Below, one piece after another: positions 52,703 through 60,391 of a stretch of 64,000 nt of DNA (position 1 is its first letter; each line of letters opens with the position of its first letter). A model generated the notes under the pieces. That model saw nothing but the letters and a program-made list of their open reading frames with translations. It was not told where the DNA came from and made no database searches. The stretch spans positions 1,488,001 through 1,552,000 of the forward strand of contig NZ_CP051488.1 in assembly GCF_014490785.1 (NCBI RefSeq), in the 5' to 3' direction. Made by a program: the position numbers and the translations under genes. This stretch comes from Kosakonia sp. SMBL-WEM22 (lineage in GTDB: Bacteria; Pseudomonadota; Gammaproteobacteria; Enterobacterales; Enterobacteriaceae).

Positions 52703-52995
52703 TGGATAAGGTTATCGCAAAGCTTTATGCGGTAATGGATAAGGGCCCGTTACGGGCCCTTTCCTTAATCATGGCGCTGCTGTTGGCAGGGTGCATTTTC
52801 TGGGACCCGTCGCGCTTTGCGGCGAAAACCAGCGAGCTTGAGATCTGGCATGGTCTGCTGTTGATGTGGGCCGTTTGTGCTGGGGTGATCCACGGCGTCG
52901 GTTTTCGTCCTCGCGCACTGCACTGGCAGGGGCTGTTTTGCCCACTAATTGCTGATGTTGTGCTGCTTGCAGGCCTGCTTTTCTTCTTCTTTTGA
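52702..52995 (+). CDS. ybgE: YbgE, cyd-tol operon membrane protein
   Basis: A 97-aa protein with three hydrophobic segments (about 18-34, 48-66, 77-97, ending LLFFFF). It is close to E. coli YbgE along its length. It is found with cydABX and CydABX co-purifies with it in some work, but no exact role is settled. The start codon overlaps the cydX stop. Confidence 0.92.
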   Translation: MDKVIAKLYAVMDKGPLRALSLIMALLLAGCIFWDPSRFAAKTSELEIWHGLLLMWAVCAGVIHGVGFRPRALHWQGLFCPLIADVVLLAGLLFFFF

Positions 52996-53018
52996 ATAAG
53001 AAATATCCGCTATCCCGA

Positions 53019-53046
53019 TGGGCTTGCAAAAGCCCATAAATTTTTA
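53019..53046 (+). terminator. Terminator-like hairpin after ybgE
   Basis: TGGGCTT-GCAA-AAGCCCA then TAAATTTTTA. It separates the cyd genes from ybgC-tol. Confidence 0.55.
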
Positions 53047-53143
53047 CTCTCCGTTTACCACAACCCATTCCAAAGCACCTTGCCCGCGCGTATAGTAGCG
53101 AAGTTTAAAAGCTCTAACCTTTTTTGCATTACCGGGATGTAAA

Positions 53144-53548
53144 GTGAATACAACGCTGTTTCGATGGCCGGTGCGTGTCTATTACGAAGATACTGATGCC
53201 GGTGGTGTGGTTTACCACGCCAGCTATGTTGCTTTTTATGAAAGAGCCCGCACCGAGATGCTGCGCCATCATCACTTTAGCCAACAGGCTCTGCTGGCAG
53301 AGCAGGTCGCGTTCGTGGTGCGCAAAATGACGCTGGAGTATTTTGCACCCGCCCGACTCGACGACATGCTCGACGTCCAAACGGAAATAACATCAATGCG
53401 TGGAACGTCTATGGTGTTCTCGCAGCGGATCGTCAACGCAGAGAACAAAGTGCTGAACGAAGCTGAAGTGCTGGTTGTCTGTGTTGATCCACTCTTAATG
53501 AAGCCTCGTGCGCTTCCCAAGTCTATTGTCGCGGAGTTTAAGCAGTGA
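53144..53548 (+). CDS. ybgC: YbgC, hotdog-fold acyl-CoA thioesterase
   Basis: A 134-aa cytosolic thioesterase, GTG start, length as in E. coli. The 4-hydroxybenzoyl-CoA thioesterase-type motif YYEDTDAGGVVYHASYVAFYERAR (split here: catalytic Asp18) is at 13-36. In E. coli it associates with phospholipid-synthesis enzymes. It overlaps tolQ by 4 nt, which starts the Tol-Pal operon. Confidence 0.95.
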   Translation: MNTTLFRWPVRVYYEDTDAGGVVYHASYVAFYERARTEMLRHHHFSQQALLAEQVAFVVRKMTLEYFAPARLDDMLDVQTEITSMRGTSMVFSQRIVNAENKVLNEAEVLVVCVDPLLMKPRALPKSIVAEFKQ

Positions 53549-54237
53549 CTGACATGAACATCCTTGATTTGTTCCTGAAGGCGAGCCTTCTGGTCAAACT
53601 TATCATGTTGATTTTGATTGGTTTTTCAATCGCATCCTGGGCAATCATTATCCAGAGAACCCGCATCCTTAACGCCGCAGGGCGTGAAGCGGAAGCGTTC
53701 GAAGATAAGTTCTGGTCCGGCATTGAACTCTCTCTTCTCTATCAGGAAAGCCAGGGCCGTCGCGATAATCTGAGCGGCTCTGAACAGATTTTCTATAGCG
53801 GTTTTAAAGAGTTTGCCCGTCTGCATCGCGCCAACAGCCACGCGCCGGAAGCGATTGTTGAAGGTGCCTCCAGGGCGATGCGTATCTCGATGAATCGCGA
53901 GCTGGAAAGCCTCGAAAACCACATTCCTTTCCTCGGTACCGTCGGTTCTATCAGTCCCTATATCGGTCTGTTTGGTACCGTCTGGGGGATCATGCACGCT
54001 TTTATCGCGCTGGGCGCGGTAAAACAGGCGACGCTGCAAATGGTTGCACCGGGTATCGCCGAAGCGCTGATCGCGACGGCTATCGGCCTGTTTGCGGCAA
54101 TTCCGGCGGTAATGGCCTACAACCGCCTGAACCAGCGCGTTAACAAACTGGAACAGAATTACGACAACTTTATGGAAGAGTTCACGGCTATTCTGCATCG
54201 CCAGGCGTTTGCCAGCAGCGACAGCAATAAGGAGTAA
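53545..54237 (+). CDS. tolQ: TolQ, inner-membrane motor protein
   Basis: A 230-aa ExbB-like protein with three membrane helices (about 16-36, 137-160, 170-195). It forms the proton-driven motor with TolR. The family core PFLGTVGSISPYIGLFGTVWG... is present. Start is GTG, overlapping ybgC. Confidence 0.97.
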   Translation: MTDMNILDLFLKASLLVKLIMLILIGFSIASWAIIIQRTRILNAAGREAEAFEDKFWSGIELSLLYQESQGRRDNLSGSEQIFYSGFKEFARLHRANSHAPEAIVEGASRAMRISMNRELESLENHIPFLGTVGSISPYIGLFGTVWGIMHAFIALGAVKQATLQMVAPGIAEALIATAIGLFAAIPAVMAYNRLNQRVNKLEQNYDNFMEEFTAILHRQAFASSDSNKE

Positions 54238-54240
54238 GCC

Positions 54241-54669
54241 ATGGCCAGATCCCGTGGGCGGAGCAAGCGTGCCCTGAAGTCCGAAATCAATATTGTGCCG
54301 CTGCTCGACGTGCTGCTGGTGCTGCTGCTGATCTTTATGGCAACGGCACCCATCATCACCCAGAGTGTCGAGGTCGATCTGCCGGATGCGACGGATTCTC
54401 AGACCGTCAGTACCAATGACGATCCTCCGGTGATTATTGAAGTTTCCGGTATCGGGCAATACAGCGTGGTGGTAGAGAAAGATCGTATGGATCAGCTGCC
54501 GCCGGAGCAGGTTATTGCGGAGGCGCAGCGTCGCCTGCAAACCAATCCGAAAACCGTGTTCTTAATCGGCGGGGCGAAGGATGTGCCGTACGACGAAATC
54601 ATTAAAGCGCTGAACCTGTTACATAGCGCGGGTGTGAAATCCGTTGGCTTGATGACGCAGCCTATCTGA
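54241..54669 (+). CDS. tolR: TolR, inner-membrane motor protein
   Basis: A 142-aa ExbD-like protein: one membrane helix with the proton-carrying Asp23 (EINIVPLLDVLLVLLLIF), then a periplasmic peptidoglycan-binding domain. Three bases separate it from tolQ. Confidence 0.97.
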   Translation: MARSRGRSKRALKSEINIVPLLDVLLVLLLIFMATAPIITQSVEVDLPDATDSQTVSTNDDPPVIIEVSGIGQYSVVVEKDRMDQLPPEQVIAEAQRRLQTNPKTVFLIGGAKDVPYDEIIKALNLLHSAGVKSVGLMTQPI

Positions 54670-54708
54670 TCACCGGCTTAACAGGCGGACAGTTTTTGGG
54701 AACCGAGA

Positions 54709-56019
54709 GTGTCAAAGGCAACCGTACAAAACGACAAGCTTAAGCGAGCGATACTCATTTCAGCCGTGCTGCACGTTATTCTGGTGGCGCTGCTGATCTG
54801 GAGTTCGTTCGATGAGCATATTGAAGCGTCAGCGGGCGGCGGTGGCGGCTCGTCGATCGACGCCGTGATGGTCGATCCCGGCGCGGTAGTGGAGAACTAC
54901 AACCGCCAACAGCACCAGCAATCGAGCGCCAAACGCGCGGAAGAGCAGCGTGAAAAGCAGGCGCAGCAGCAGGCGGAGGAGATGCGTGAAAAGCAGGCCG
55001 CCGAGCAGGAGCGTCTGAAGCAGGTCGAGAAAGAGCGTTTGCAGGCGCAGGAAGCCGCGCGCGCGCAGGCCGAACAGCAGAAGCAGGCGGAAGAGGCGGC
55101 AAAGCAGGCGCAACAGCAGCAGAAACAGGCTGAAGAAGCGGCAGCGAAAGCCGCGGCTGACACGAAAGCTAAAGCGGATGCGCAGGCAAAAGCGGCGGAA
55201 GAGGCGGCGAAGAAAGCCGCAGCGGACGCGCAGAAGAAAGCGCAGGCGGATGCAGCCAAAGCCGCCGCCGATGCACAGAAGAAAGCCGAAGCGGAGGCCG
55301 CGAAAGCCGCCGCCGACGCACAGAAGAAAGCGGAAGCAGAAGCCGCGAAAGCGGCAGCCGATGCGAAGAAGAAGGCGCAGGCGGAAGCGGCTAAACAGGC
55401 TGCTGCTGAAAAAGCCGCTGCAGAGAAGGCCGCCGCAGCTGAAAAAGCTGCCGCTGAAAAAGCTGCTGCCGCAGAAAAAGCCGCAGCGGAGAAGAAAGCC
55501 GCTGCTGCGGAAAAAGCGGCAGCCGAGAAGAAAGCCGCAGCTGAAAAAGCCGCTGCTGCCGAGAAAGCTGCCGCCGATAAGAAAGCGGCTGCTAAGAAAG
55601 CGGCGGCAGAGAAAGCCGCTGCCGCTGAAGGTGTCGACAATCTGTTTGGCGATCTCAGCTCCGGTAAGAATGCACCGAAAACGGGCGGCGGAGCGAAAGG
55701 CAACAATGCAGCGCCGGCGGGTTCGGGTAACACTAAGAACAACGGTGCATCCGGAGCCGATATCAGTAACTACGCAGGGCAGATTAAAACGGCGATTGAG
55801 AGCCGCTTCTATGATGCATCTTCTTATACCGGGAAGACCTGTACGTTACGTATCAAACTGGCTCCTGATGGGACGCTGTTAGATATTCAGTCTGAAGGGG
55901 GCGATCCGGCGCTCTGTCAGGCCGCGCTGGCGGCGGCACGACAGGCGAAAATGCCGAAGCCACCAAGTCAGGCTGTGTATGAAGTGTTCAAAAATGCGCC
56001 GCTGGACTTCAAACCTTGA
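54709..56019 (+). CDS. tolA: TolA, periplasm-spanning Tol protein
   Basis: A 436-aa protein: an N-terminal membrane helix with the SHLS-type motif replaced by SAVLHVIL (residues 14-35), a long Ala/Lys/Glu/Gln-rich helical domain II (about 50-310), and the globular domain III from about 335 that contacts TolB, Pal and colicins (Cys pair in KTCTLRI and PALCQAA). Domain II consists of near-repeats of ADAQKKAEAEAAKAA and AAAEKAAAEKKA. It is about 15 aa longer than E. coli TolA, the gain lying in domain II. GTG start. Confidence 0.96.
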   Translation: MSKATVQNDKLKRAILISAVLHVILVALLIWSSFDEHIEASAGGGGGSSIDAVMVDPGAVVENYNRQQHQQSSAKRAEEQREKQAQQQAEEMREKQAAEQERLKQVEKERLQAQEAARAQAEQQKQAEEAAKQAQQQQKQAEEAAAKAAADTKAKADAQAKAAEEAAKKAAADAQKKAQADAAKAAADAQKKAEAEAAKAAADAQKKAEAEAAKAAADAKKKAQAEAAKQAAAEKAAAEKAAAAEKAAAEKAAAAEKAAAEKKAAAAEKAAAEKKAAAEKAAAAEKAAADKKAAAKKAAAEKAAAAEGVDNLFGDLSSGKNAPKTGGGAKGNNAAPAGSGNTKNNGASGADISNYAGQIKTAIESRFYDASSYTGKTCTLRIKLAPDGTLLDIQSEGGDPALCQAALAAARQAKMPKPPSQAVYEVFKNAPLDFKP

Positions 56020-56024
56020 GGTAC

Positions 56025-56052
56025 ACTTTCCTCGCGAGCCCGTGAGGAAAGT
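56025..56052 (+). other. Hairpin between tolA and tolB
   Basis: ACTTTCCTC, ten-base loop, GAGGAAAGT: a perfect 9-bp stem right after tolA, without a T run. The 130-nt gap also contains a likely internal promoter for tolB-pal-cpoB. Confidence 0.5.
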
Positions 56053-56149
56053 ATGCGAAGGCGGTTCCAACGCGGGTAGTTTTGTCTTATTGGTTTGTTA
56101 AAATTCTGCTAAATTATCGCGGGTTTTTTGCCCGGATAAGGGAGATATG

Positions 56150-57442
56150 ATGAAGCAGGCATTACGTGTTGCATTTGGTTTTTTGATGCTGTGGGCAGCG
56201 GTGCTGCATGCAGAAGTACGTATCGAGATCACCCAGGGGGTGGACTCGGCACGCCCGATTGGCGTTGTGCCGTTCCAGTGGGCAGGCCCGGGCGCTGCAC
56301 CTGAGGACGCTGGCGGTATCGTTGCGGCGGATCTGCGCAACAGCGGTAAATTCAACCCGCTGGATCGCTCCCGTTTACCGCAGCAGCCGGGCACCGCGCA
56401 GGAAGTGCAGCCCGCTGCATGGTCCGCGCTCGGTATTGATGCGGTCATCGTTGGTCAGGTGACACCGAATCCCGATGGCAGCTACAACGTCGCTTACCAG
56501 CTGGTCGACACCGGCGGCGCGCCGGGTACCGTGCTGGCGCAAAACTCCTTCAAAGTGAACAAGCAGTGGCTGCGTTATGCTGCCCATGCCGCCAGTGACG
56601 AAGTCTTTGAAAAGCTGACCGGTATTAAAGGCGCGTTCCGTACCCGTATCGCTTATGTCGTGCAGACCGCGAATACTCAGTTCCCGTACGAACTGCGCGT
56701 CTCTGATTACGACGGCTACAACCAGTTCCTCGTCCACAAATCGCCGCAGCCGCTGATGTCCCCGGCCTGGTCGCCGGACGGTTCAAAAGTCGCGTATGTG
56801 ACCTTTGAGAGCGGTCGTTCCGCGCTGGTTATCCAGACTCTGGCTAACGCCAGCATTCGTCAGGTGGCTTCGTTCCCGCGCCACAACGGCGCACCGGCTT
56901 TCTCGCCGGATGGCACCAAGCTGGCGTTTGCCCTGTCAAAAACCGGCAGCCTGAACATCTATGTGATGGATATCGGTTCCGGCCAGATCCGTCAGGTTAC
57001 CGACGGTCGCAGCAACAATACCGAACCCACCTGGTTCCCGGACAGCCAGAACCTGGCCTTTACCTCTGACCAGGCCGGTCGTCCGCAGGTTTACAAAATC
57101 AATATCAACGGCGGCGCAGCGCAGCGTATCTCCTGGCAGGGTTCTCAGAACCAGGATGCGGATGTCAGCAGCGACGGTAAATTTATGGTGATGGTTAGCT
57201 CTGACGGTGGTCAGCAGCACATTGCTAAACAAGATCTGGAAGCGGGTGGCGTGCAAGTTTTGTCGTCAACGTTCCTGGATGAAACGCCAAGTCTGGCACC
57301 TAACGGCACTATGGTCATCTACAGCTCTTCTCAGGGGATGGGCTCCGTGCTGAACCTGGTTTCTACAGATGGGCGTTTCAAAGCGCGTATTCCGGCGACT
57401 GATGGACAGGTTAAATTCCCTGCCTGGTCTCCGTATCTGTGA
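56150..57442 (+). CDS. tolB: TolB, periplasmic beta-propeller
   Basis: A 430-aa protein: signal peptide cut near VLHAEV (residue 21), an N-terminal alpha/beta domain (to about 165), then a six-bladed propeller with WD-like SPAWSPDGSKVAYVTFESG, APAFSPDGTKLAFALSKTG and EPTWFPDSQNLAFTSDQAG blades. It binds Pal and TolA. Two ATGs adjoin; the second is preferred by homology. Confidence 0.97.
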   Translation: MKQALRVAFGFLMLWAAVLHAEVRIEITQGVDSARPIGVVPFQWAGPGAAPEDAGGIVAADLRNSGKFNPLDRSRLPQQPGTAQEVQPAAWSALGIDAVIVGQVTPNPDGSYNVAYQLVDTGGAPGTVLAQNSFKVNKQWLRYAAHAASDEVFEKLTGIKGAFRTRIAYVVQTANTQFPYELRVSDYDGYNQFLVHKSPQPLMSPAWSPDGSKVAYVTFESGRSALVIQTLANASIRQVASFPRHNGAPAFSPDGTKLAFALSKTGSLNIYVMDIGSGQIRQVTDGRSNNTEPTWFPDSQNLAFTSDQAGRPQVYKININGGAAQRISWQGSQNQDADVSSDGKFMVMVSSDGGQQHIAKQDLEAGGVQVLSSTFLDETPSLAPNGTMVIYSSSQGMGSVLNLVSTDGRFKARIPATDGQVKFPAWSPYL

Positions 57443-57475
57443 TAATAAATAAATATTTATAAAGGAATCAAAGAA

Positions 57476-57991
57476 ATGCAACTGAACAAAGTGCTGAAAG
57501 GCCTGATGCTTGCTCTGCCTGTTATGGCAATCGCTGCATGTTCTTCTCATAAGAACAACACCAGCGACCAGAGCGGCGAAGGCATGATGGGTGCCGGCAC
57601 TGGCATGAACGGTAGCGGCAACATGTCCTCTGAAGAGCAGGCGCGTCTGCAGATGCAGCAGCTGCAGCAGAACAACATCGTTTACTTCGATCTGGACAAG
57701 TACGACATCCGTTCTGACTTTGCAGCGATGCTGGATGCTCACGCTAACTTCCTGCGTAGCAACCCGTCCTACAAAGTAACCGTAGAAGGTCATGCTGACG
57801 AACGCGGTACCCCGGAGTACAACATTTCCCTGGGCGAACGTCGTGCTAACGCCGTTAAAATGTACCTGCAGGGTAAAGGCGTTTCCGCTGACCAGATCTC
57901 CATCGTTTCTTACGGTAAAGAAAAACCTGCAGTACTGGGTCACGACGAAGCGGCTTACGCTAAAAACCGTCGCGCCGTACTGGTTTACTAA
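57476..57991 (+). CDS. pal: Pal, peptidoglycan-associated lipoprotein
   Basis: A 171-aa outer-membrane lipoprotein with lipobox IAAC (Cys22), a flexible Gly/Met/Ser-rich linker, and an OmpA-like domain (NIVYFDLDKYDIRSDFA, VEGHADERGTPEYNISLGERRANAV) that binds diaminopimelate in peptidoglycan. Two residues shorter than E. coli, in the linker. Confidence 0.98.
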   Translation: MQLNKVLKGLMLALPVMAIAACSSHKNNTSDQSGEGMMGAGTGMNGSGNMSSEEQARLQMQQLQQNNIVYFDLDKYDIRSDFAAMLDAHANFLRSNPSYKVTVEGHADERGTPEYNISLGERRANAVKMYLQGKGVSADQISIVSYGKEKPAVLGHDEAAYAKNRRAVLVY

Positions 57992-58000
57992 GAGAATTGC

Positions 58001-58804
58001 ATGAGCAGTAACTTCAGACATCATCTGTTGAGTCTGTCGTTACTGGTTGGCATAGCGGCCCCCTGGGCCGCTAATGCTCAGGCGCCAATCAGTAGTGTCG
58101 GCTCAGGCTCGGTCGAAGACCGCGTCACTCAACTCGAGCGTATTTCCAACGCTCACAGCCAGCTTTTAACCCAACTTCAGCAGCAGCTCTCTGATAATCA
58201 GGCCGATATTGACTCCCTGCGTGGGCAGATCCAGGAAAGCCAGTATCAGCTCAATCAGGTCGTTGAACGCCAGCAGCAAATTCTGCAGCAGATCGGCAAT
58301 CTGAGCAGCGGTGTAGCAGGGCAGGCGCAGCAGCCTTCCGGCGATCAGAGCGGTGCGGCAGCGCAGGCTCCGGCCGCAGACGCGGGCGCAAATAACGGTG
58401 CGGCGGCTTCAGGCGCACCGGTGCAAAGCGGCGATGCTAATACTGATTACAACGCGGCTATCGCCCTGGTGCAGGATAAATCCCGCCAGGATGATGCGCT
58501 TGCCGCGTTTCAGAACTTCGTCAAAAAGTACCCGGACTCAACCTATATACCGAACGCCAATTACTGGCTCGGTCAGTTGAATTACAATAAGGGTAAGAAA
58601 GACGACGCGGCTTATTACTTCGCCTCGGTAGTGAAAAACTTCCCGAAGTCGCCGAAAGCGCCAGACGCGATGTTTAAAGTTGGTGTGATTATGCAAGACA
58701 AGGGTGACACTGCGAAAGCCAAAGCGGTTTACCAGCAGGTGGTCAGCAAATATCCTGGTACCGACGGTGCGAAACAGGCGCAAAAACGGCTTGCTTCGCT
58801 GTAA
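58001..58804 (+). CDS. cpoB: CpoB, cell-division coordinator
   Basis: A 267-aa periplasmic protein that links PBP1B and Tol during septation. The signal peptide ends AANAQA (about 27); a trimerising coiled coil rich in Gln covers about 38-100; a variable Gln/Ala/Gly linker follows; three TPR repeats fill 145-265 (PNANYWLGQLNYNKGK, APDAMFKVGVIMQDKGD). Last gene of the tol-pal operon. Confidence 0.96.
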   Translation: MSSNFRHHLLSLSLLVGIAAPWAANAQAPISSVGSGSVEDRVTQLERISNAHSQLLTQLQQQLSDNQADIDSLRGQIQESQYQLNQVVERQQQILQQIGNLSSGVAGQAQQPSGDQSGAAAQAPAADAGANNGAAASGAPVQSGDANTDYNAAIALVQDKSRQDDALAAFQNFVKKYPDSTYIPNANYWLGQLNYNKGKKDDAAYYFASVVKNFPKSPKAPDAMFKVGVIMQDKGDTAKAKAVYQQVVSKYPGTDGAKQAQKRLASL

Positions 58805-58816
58805 TGCATAGTGCAT

Positions 58817-58845
58817 GACCAGAAAACGCGGTTTTTCTGGTCTTG
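58817..58845 (+). terminator. Terminator-like hairpin after cpoB
   Basis: GACCAGAAAA-CGCGGT-TTTTCTGGTC, then TTGTC. The stem carries its own T stretch; the run after it is short. Confidence 0.45.
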
Positions 58846-58890
58846 TCGCATGAATCATAAGCAGTTAAACAGTACGCGTCGAAATTGTTG

Positions 58891-58918
58891 TTGCGCTGAG
58901 TTCTTAAATCAGTAATAT
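58891..58918 (+). promoter_or_regulatory. Probable promoter of the Lys/Val tRNA operon
   Basis: TTGCGC (58891-58896), 16-bp spacer, TAATAT (58913-58918), followed by a G/C-rich stretch GCCGCC, about 50 nt before the first tRNA-Lys. Confidence 0.5.
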
Positions 58919-58968
58919 ATGCCGCCGTTGCCACGGGATATCTCTTAGCCCGGACGCAGCACAAAAGT

Positions 58969-59044
58969 GGGTCGTTAGCTCAGTTGGTAGAGCAGTTGAC
59001 TTTTAATCAATTGGTCGCAGGTTCGAATCCTGCACGACCCACCA
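58969..59044 (+). tRNA. lysT: tRNA-Lys (TTT)
   Basis: A 76-nt tRNA starting GGGTCGTTAGC with anticodon TTT and encoded CCA. First of four identical copies. The symbol follows E. coli order. Confidence 0.95.
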
Positions 59045-59050
59045 CTATTA

Positions 59051-59145
59051 AGTCTGGTGAAGAGTTTTAACGTGAAGGATAACGTTGCGTCAGCAACGGC
59101 CCGTAGGGCGAAGCGAAAGCCGAGTCATCCTGCACGACCCACCAC
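59051..59145 (+). repeat. rtT-like tRNA-spacer repeat, copy 1
   Basis: About 95 bp: GGTGAAGAG...CGTGAAGGATAACGTTGCGTCAGCAACGGCC..., ending in ATCCTGCACGACCCACCA (59127-59144), an exact copy of the last 18 nt of tRNA-Lys. Repeats that end with the tRNA 3' end define the rtT RNA of the E. coli tyrT operon. Confidence 0.6.
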
Positions 59146-59168
59146 TTAGCAGTATCCAGCGCAGTATC

Positions 59169-59244
59169 GGGTGATTAGCTCAGCTGGGAGAGCACCTCCC
59201 TTACAAGGAGGGGGTCGGCGGTTCGATCCCGTCATCACCCACCA
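59169..59244 (+). tRNA. valT: tRNA-Val (TAC)
   Basis: A 76-nt tRNA starting GGGTGATTAGC with anticodon TAC and encoded CCA. Only one tRNA-Val is present; E. coli has two in this operon. Confidence 0.95.
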
Positions 59245-59246
59245 CC

Positions 59247-59322
59247 GGGTCGTTAGCTCAGTTGGTAGAGCAGTTGACTTTTAATCAATTGGTCGCAGGT
59301 TCGAATCCTGCACGACCCACCA
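59247..59322 (+). tRNA. lysW: tRNA-Lys (TTT)
   Basis: Second identical tRNA-Lys, two bases after tRNA-Val. Confidence 0.95.
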
Positions 59323-59328
59323 CTATTA

Positions 59329-59408
59329 AGTGTGGTGAAGAGTTTTAACGTGAAGGATAGCGTTGCGTCAGCAACAGCCCGCCGGCGAAAGCCGACTCAT
59401 CCTGCACA
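59329..59408 (+). repeat. rtT-like tRNA-spacer repeat, copy 2, decayed
   Basis: Same repeat as copy 1 (GGTGAAGAG, GTGAAGGATAGCG, TTGCGTCAGCAAC) but shortened in the middle. Its tRNA-like tail breaks off after ATCCTGCAC (59399-59407) and continues in unrelated sequence. Confidence 0.55.
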
Positions 59409-59463
59409 ATTGCCACGCATTACGTGGTTCCAAAGATTTATCTTCGAAGTCGCTACCCTGTAT

Positions 59464-59539
59464 GGGTCGTTAGCTCAGTTGGTAGAGCAGTTGACTTTTA
59501 ATCAATTGGTCGCAGGTTCGAATCCTGCACGACCCACCA
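59464..59539 (+). tRNA. lysY: tRNA-Lys (TTT)
   Basis: Third identical tRNA-Lys with encoded CCA. Confidence 0.95.
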
Positions 59540-59548
59540 ATTTTGATA

Positions 59549-59642
59549 ATTGGTGAAGGTGTTAAGCGTGAAGGATAACGTTGCGTCAGCAACGGCCCAG
59601 ACGGGCGAGGCGAGAGCCGAGTCATCCTGCACGACCCACCAC
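59549..59642 (+). repeat. rtT-like tRNA-spacer repeat, copy 3
   Basis: Same core as copy 1 (GTGAAGGATAACGTTGCGTC...), a changed middle (CCAGACGGGCGAGGCGAGAGCC), and the intact 18-nt tRNA-Lys tail at 59624-59641. Confidence 0.6.
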
Positions 59643-59661
59643 TTCGAAGAATCCCTGCAAA

Positions 59662-59737
59662 GGGTCGTTAGCTCAGTTGGTAGAGCAGTTGACTTTTAAT
59701 CAATTGGTCGCAGGTTCGAATCCTGCACGACCCACCA
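59662..59737 (+). tRNA. lysZ: tRNA-Lys (TTT)
   Basis: Fourth identical tRNA-Lys, last gene of the operon, 10 nt before its terminator. Confidence 0.95.
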
Positions 59738-59741
59738 ATGT

Positions 59742-59769
59742 AAAAAAGCGCCCTAAAGGCGCTTTTTTG
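59742..59769 (+). terminator. Terminator of the Lys/Val tRNA operon
   Basis: AAAAAAGCGCC-CTAAA-GGCGCTTTTTT. Confidence 0.85.
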
Positions 59770-59810
59770 CTATCTGCTATCTGCGATTTGAAAATTCCGT
59801 GCGCTCTTCT

Positions 59811-60232
59811 TGCCGGATGGCGGCTTTGCCTTATCCGGCCTACAACATCTCTCCGTGCCTGGTTTTCGTAGGCCTGCTAAGCGCAGCGCCAGCAGGCGTT
59901 CTGTGTTGCCCCTGAGCGCACTGCCGGATGGCGGCTTTGCCTTATCCGGCCTACAACATCTCTCCGTGCCTGGTTTTCGTAGGCCTGCTAAGCGCAGCGC
60001 CAGCAGGCGTTCTGTGTTGCCCCTGAGCGCACTGCCGGATGGCGGCTTTGCCTTATCCGGCCTACAACATCTCTCCGTGCCTGGTTTTCGTAGGCCTGCT
60101 AAGCGCAGCGCCAGCAGGCATTCTGTGTTGCCCCTGAGCGCACTGCCGGATGGCGGCTTTGCCTTATCCGGCCTACAACACCTCTCCGTGCCTGGTTTTC
60201 GTAGGCCTGCTAAGCGCAGCGCCAGCGGGCAA
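59811..60232. repeat. 111-bp tandem array of paired REP units
   Basis: Nearly identical units start at 59811, 59922, 60033 and 60144. Each holds a REP facing one way (TGCCGGATGGCGGC...CTTATCCGGCCTAC) and one facing the other (GTAGGCCTGCTAAGCGCAGC...), joined by AACATCTCTCCGTGCCTGG. The last unit is cut short. Because 111 is divisible by three, long open frames appear on both strands; I do not regard them as genes. Confidence 0.9.
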
Positions 60233-60301
60233 TTATCCACGCTATCCATTCCCCCACGATGTACAAATTCACCGCGACAATATCTCTGCAATCGGTTATC
60301 T

Positions 60302-60319
60302 TGTTTAGTATATAAAACA
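60302..60319. promoter_or_regulatory. NadR operator upstream of nadA
   Basis: TGTTTAGTATATAAAACA matches the NadR box TGTTTA-N6-TAAACA at 11 of 12 positions. NadR represses nadA-pnuC when NAD is plentiful. Confidence 0.7.
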
Positions 60320-60391
60320 ACAGCCGCTTAAAGAACTCTATCCAGGCGCTGTTGGGGTTATCATGTTAAGCACGCAAAACGAGTGAGCATC

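Noticed and set aside
54897..55742. 281-codon Ala/Ser/Phe-rich frame antisense to tolA
   Set aside because: It is the complement of the Ala/Lys/Glu repeat of TolA domain II, not an independent gene.
59770..60331. 173-aa open frames on both strands with 37-residue repeats
   Set aside because: They are produced by the 111-bp REP array, whose period is a multiple of three. There is no ribosome site or known domain, and the two frames mirror each other.
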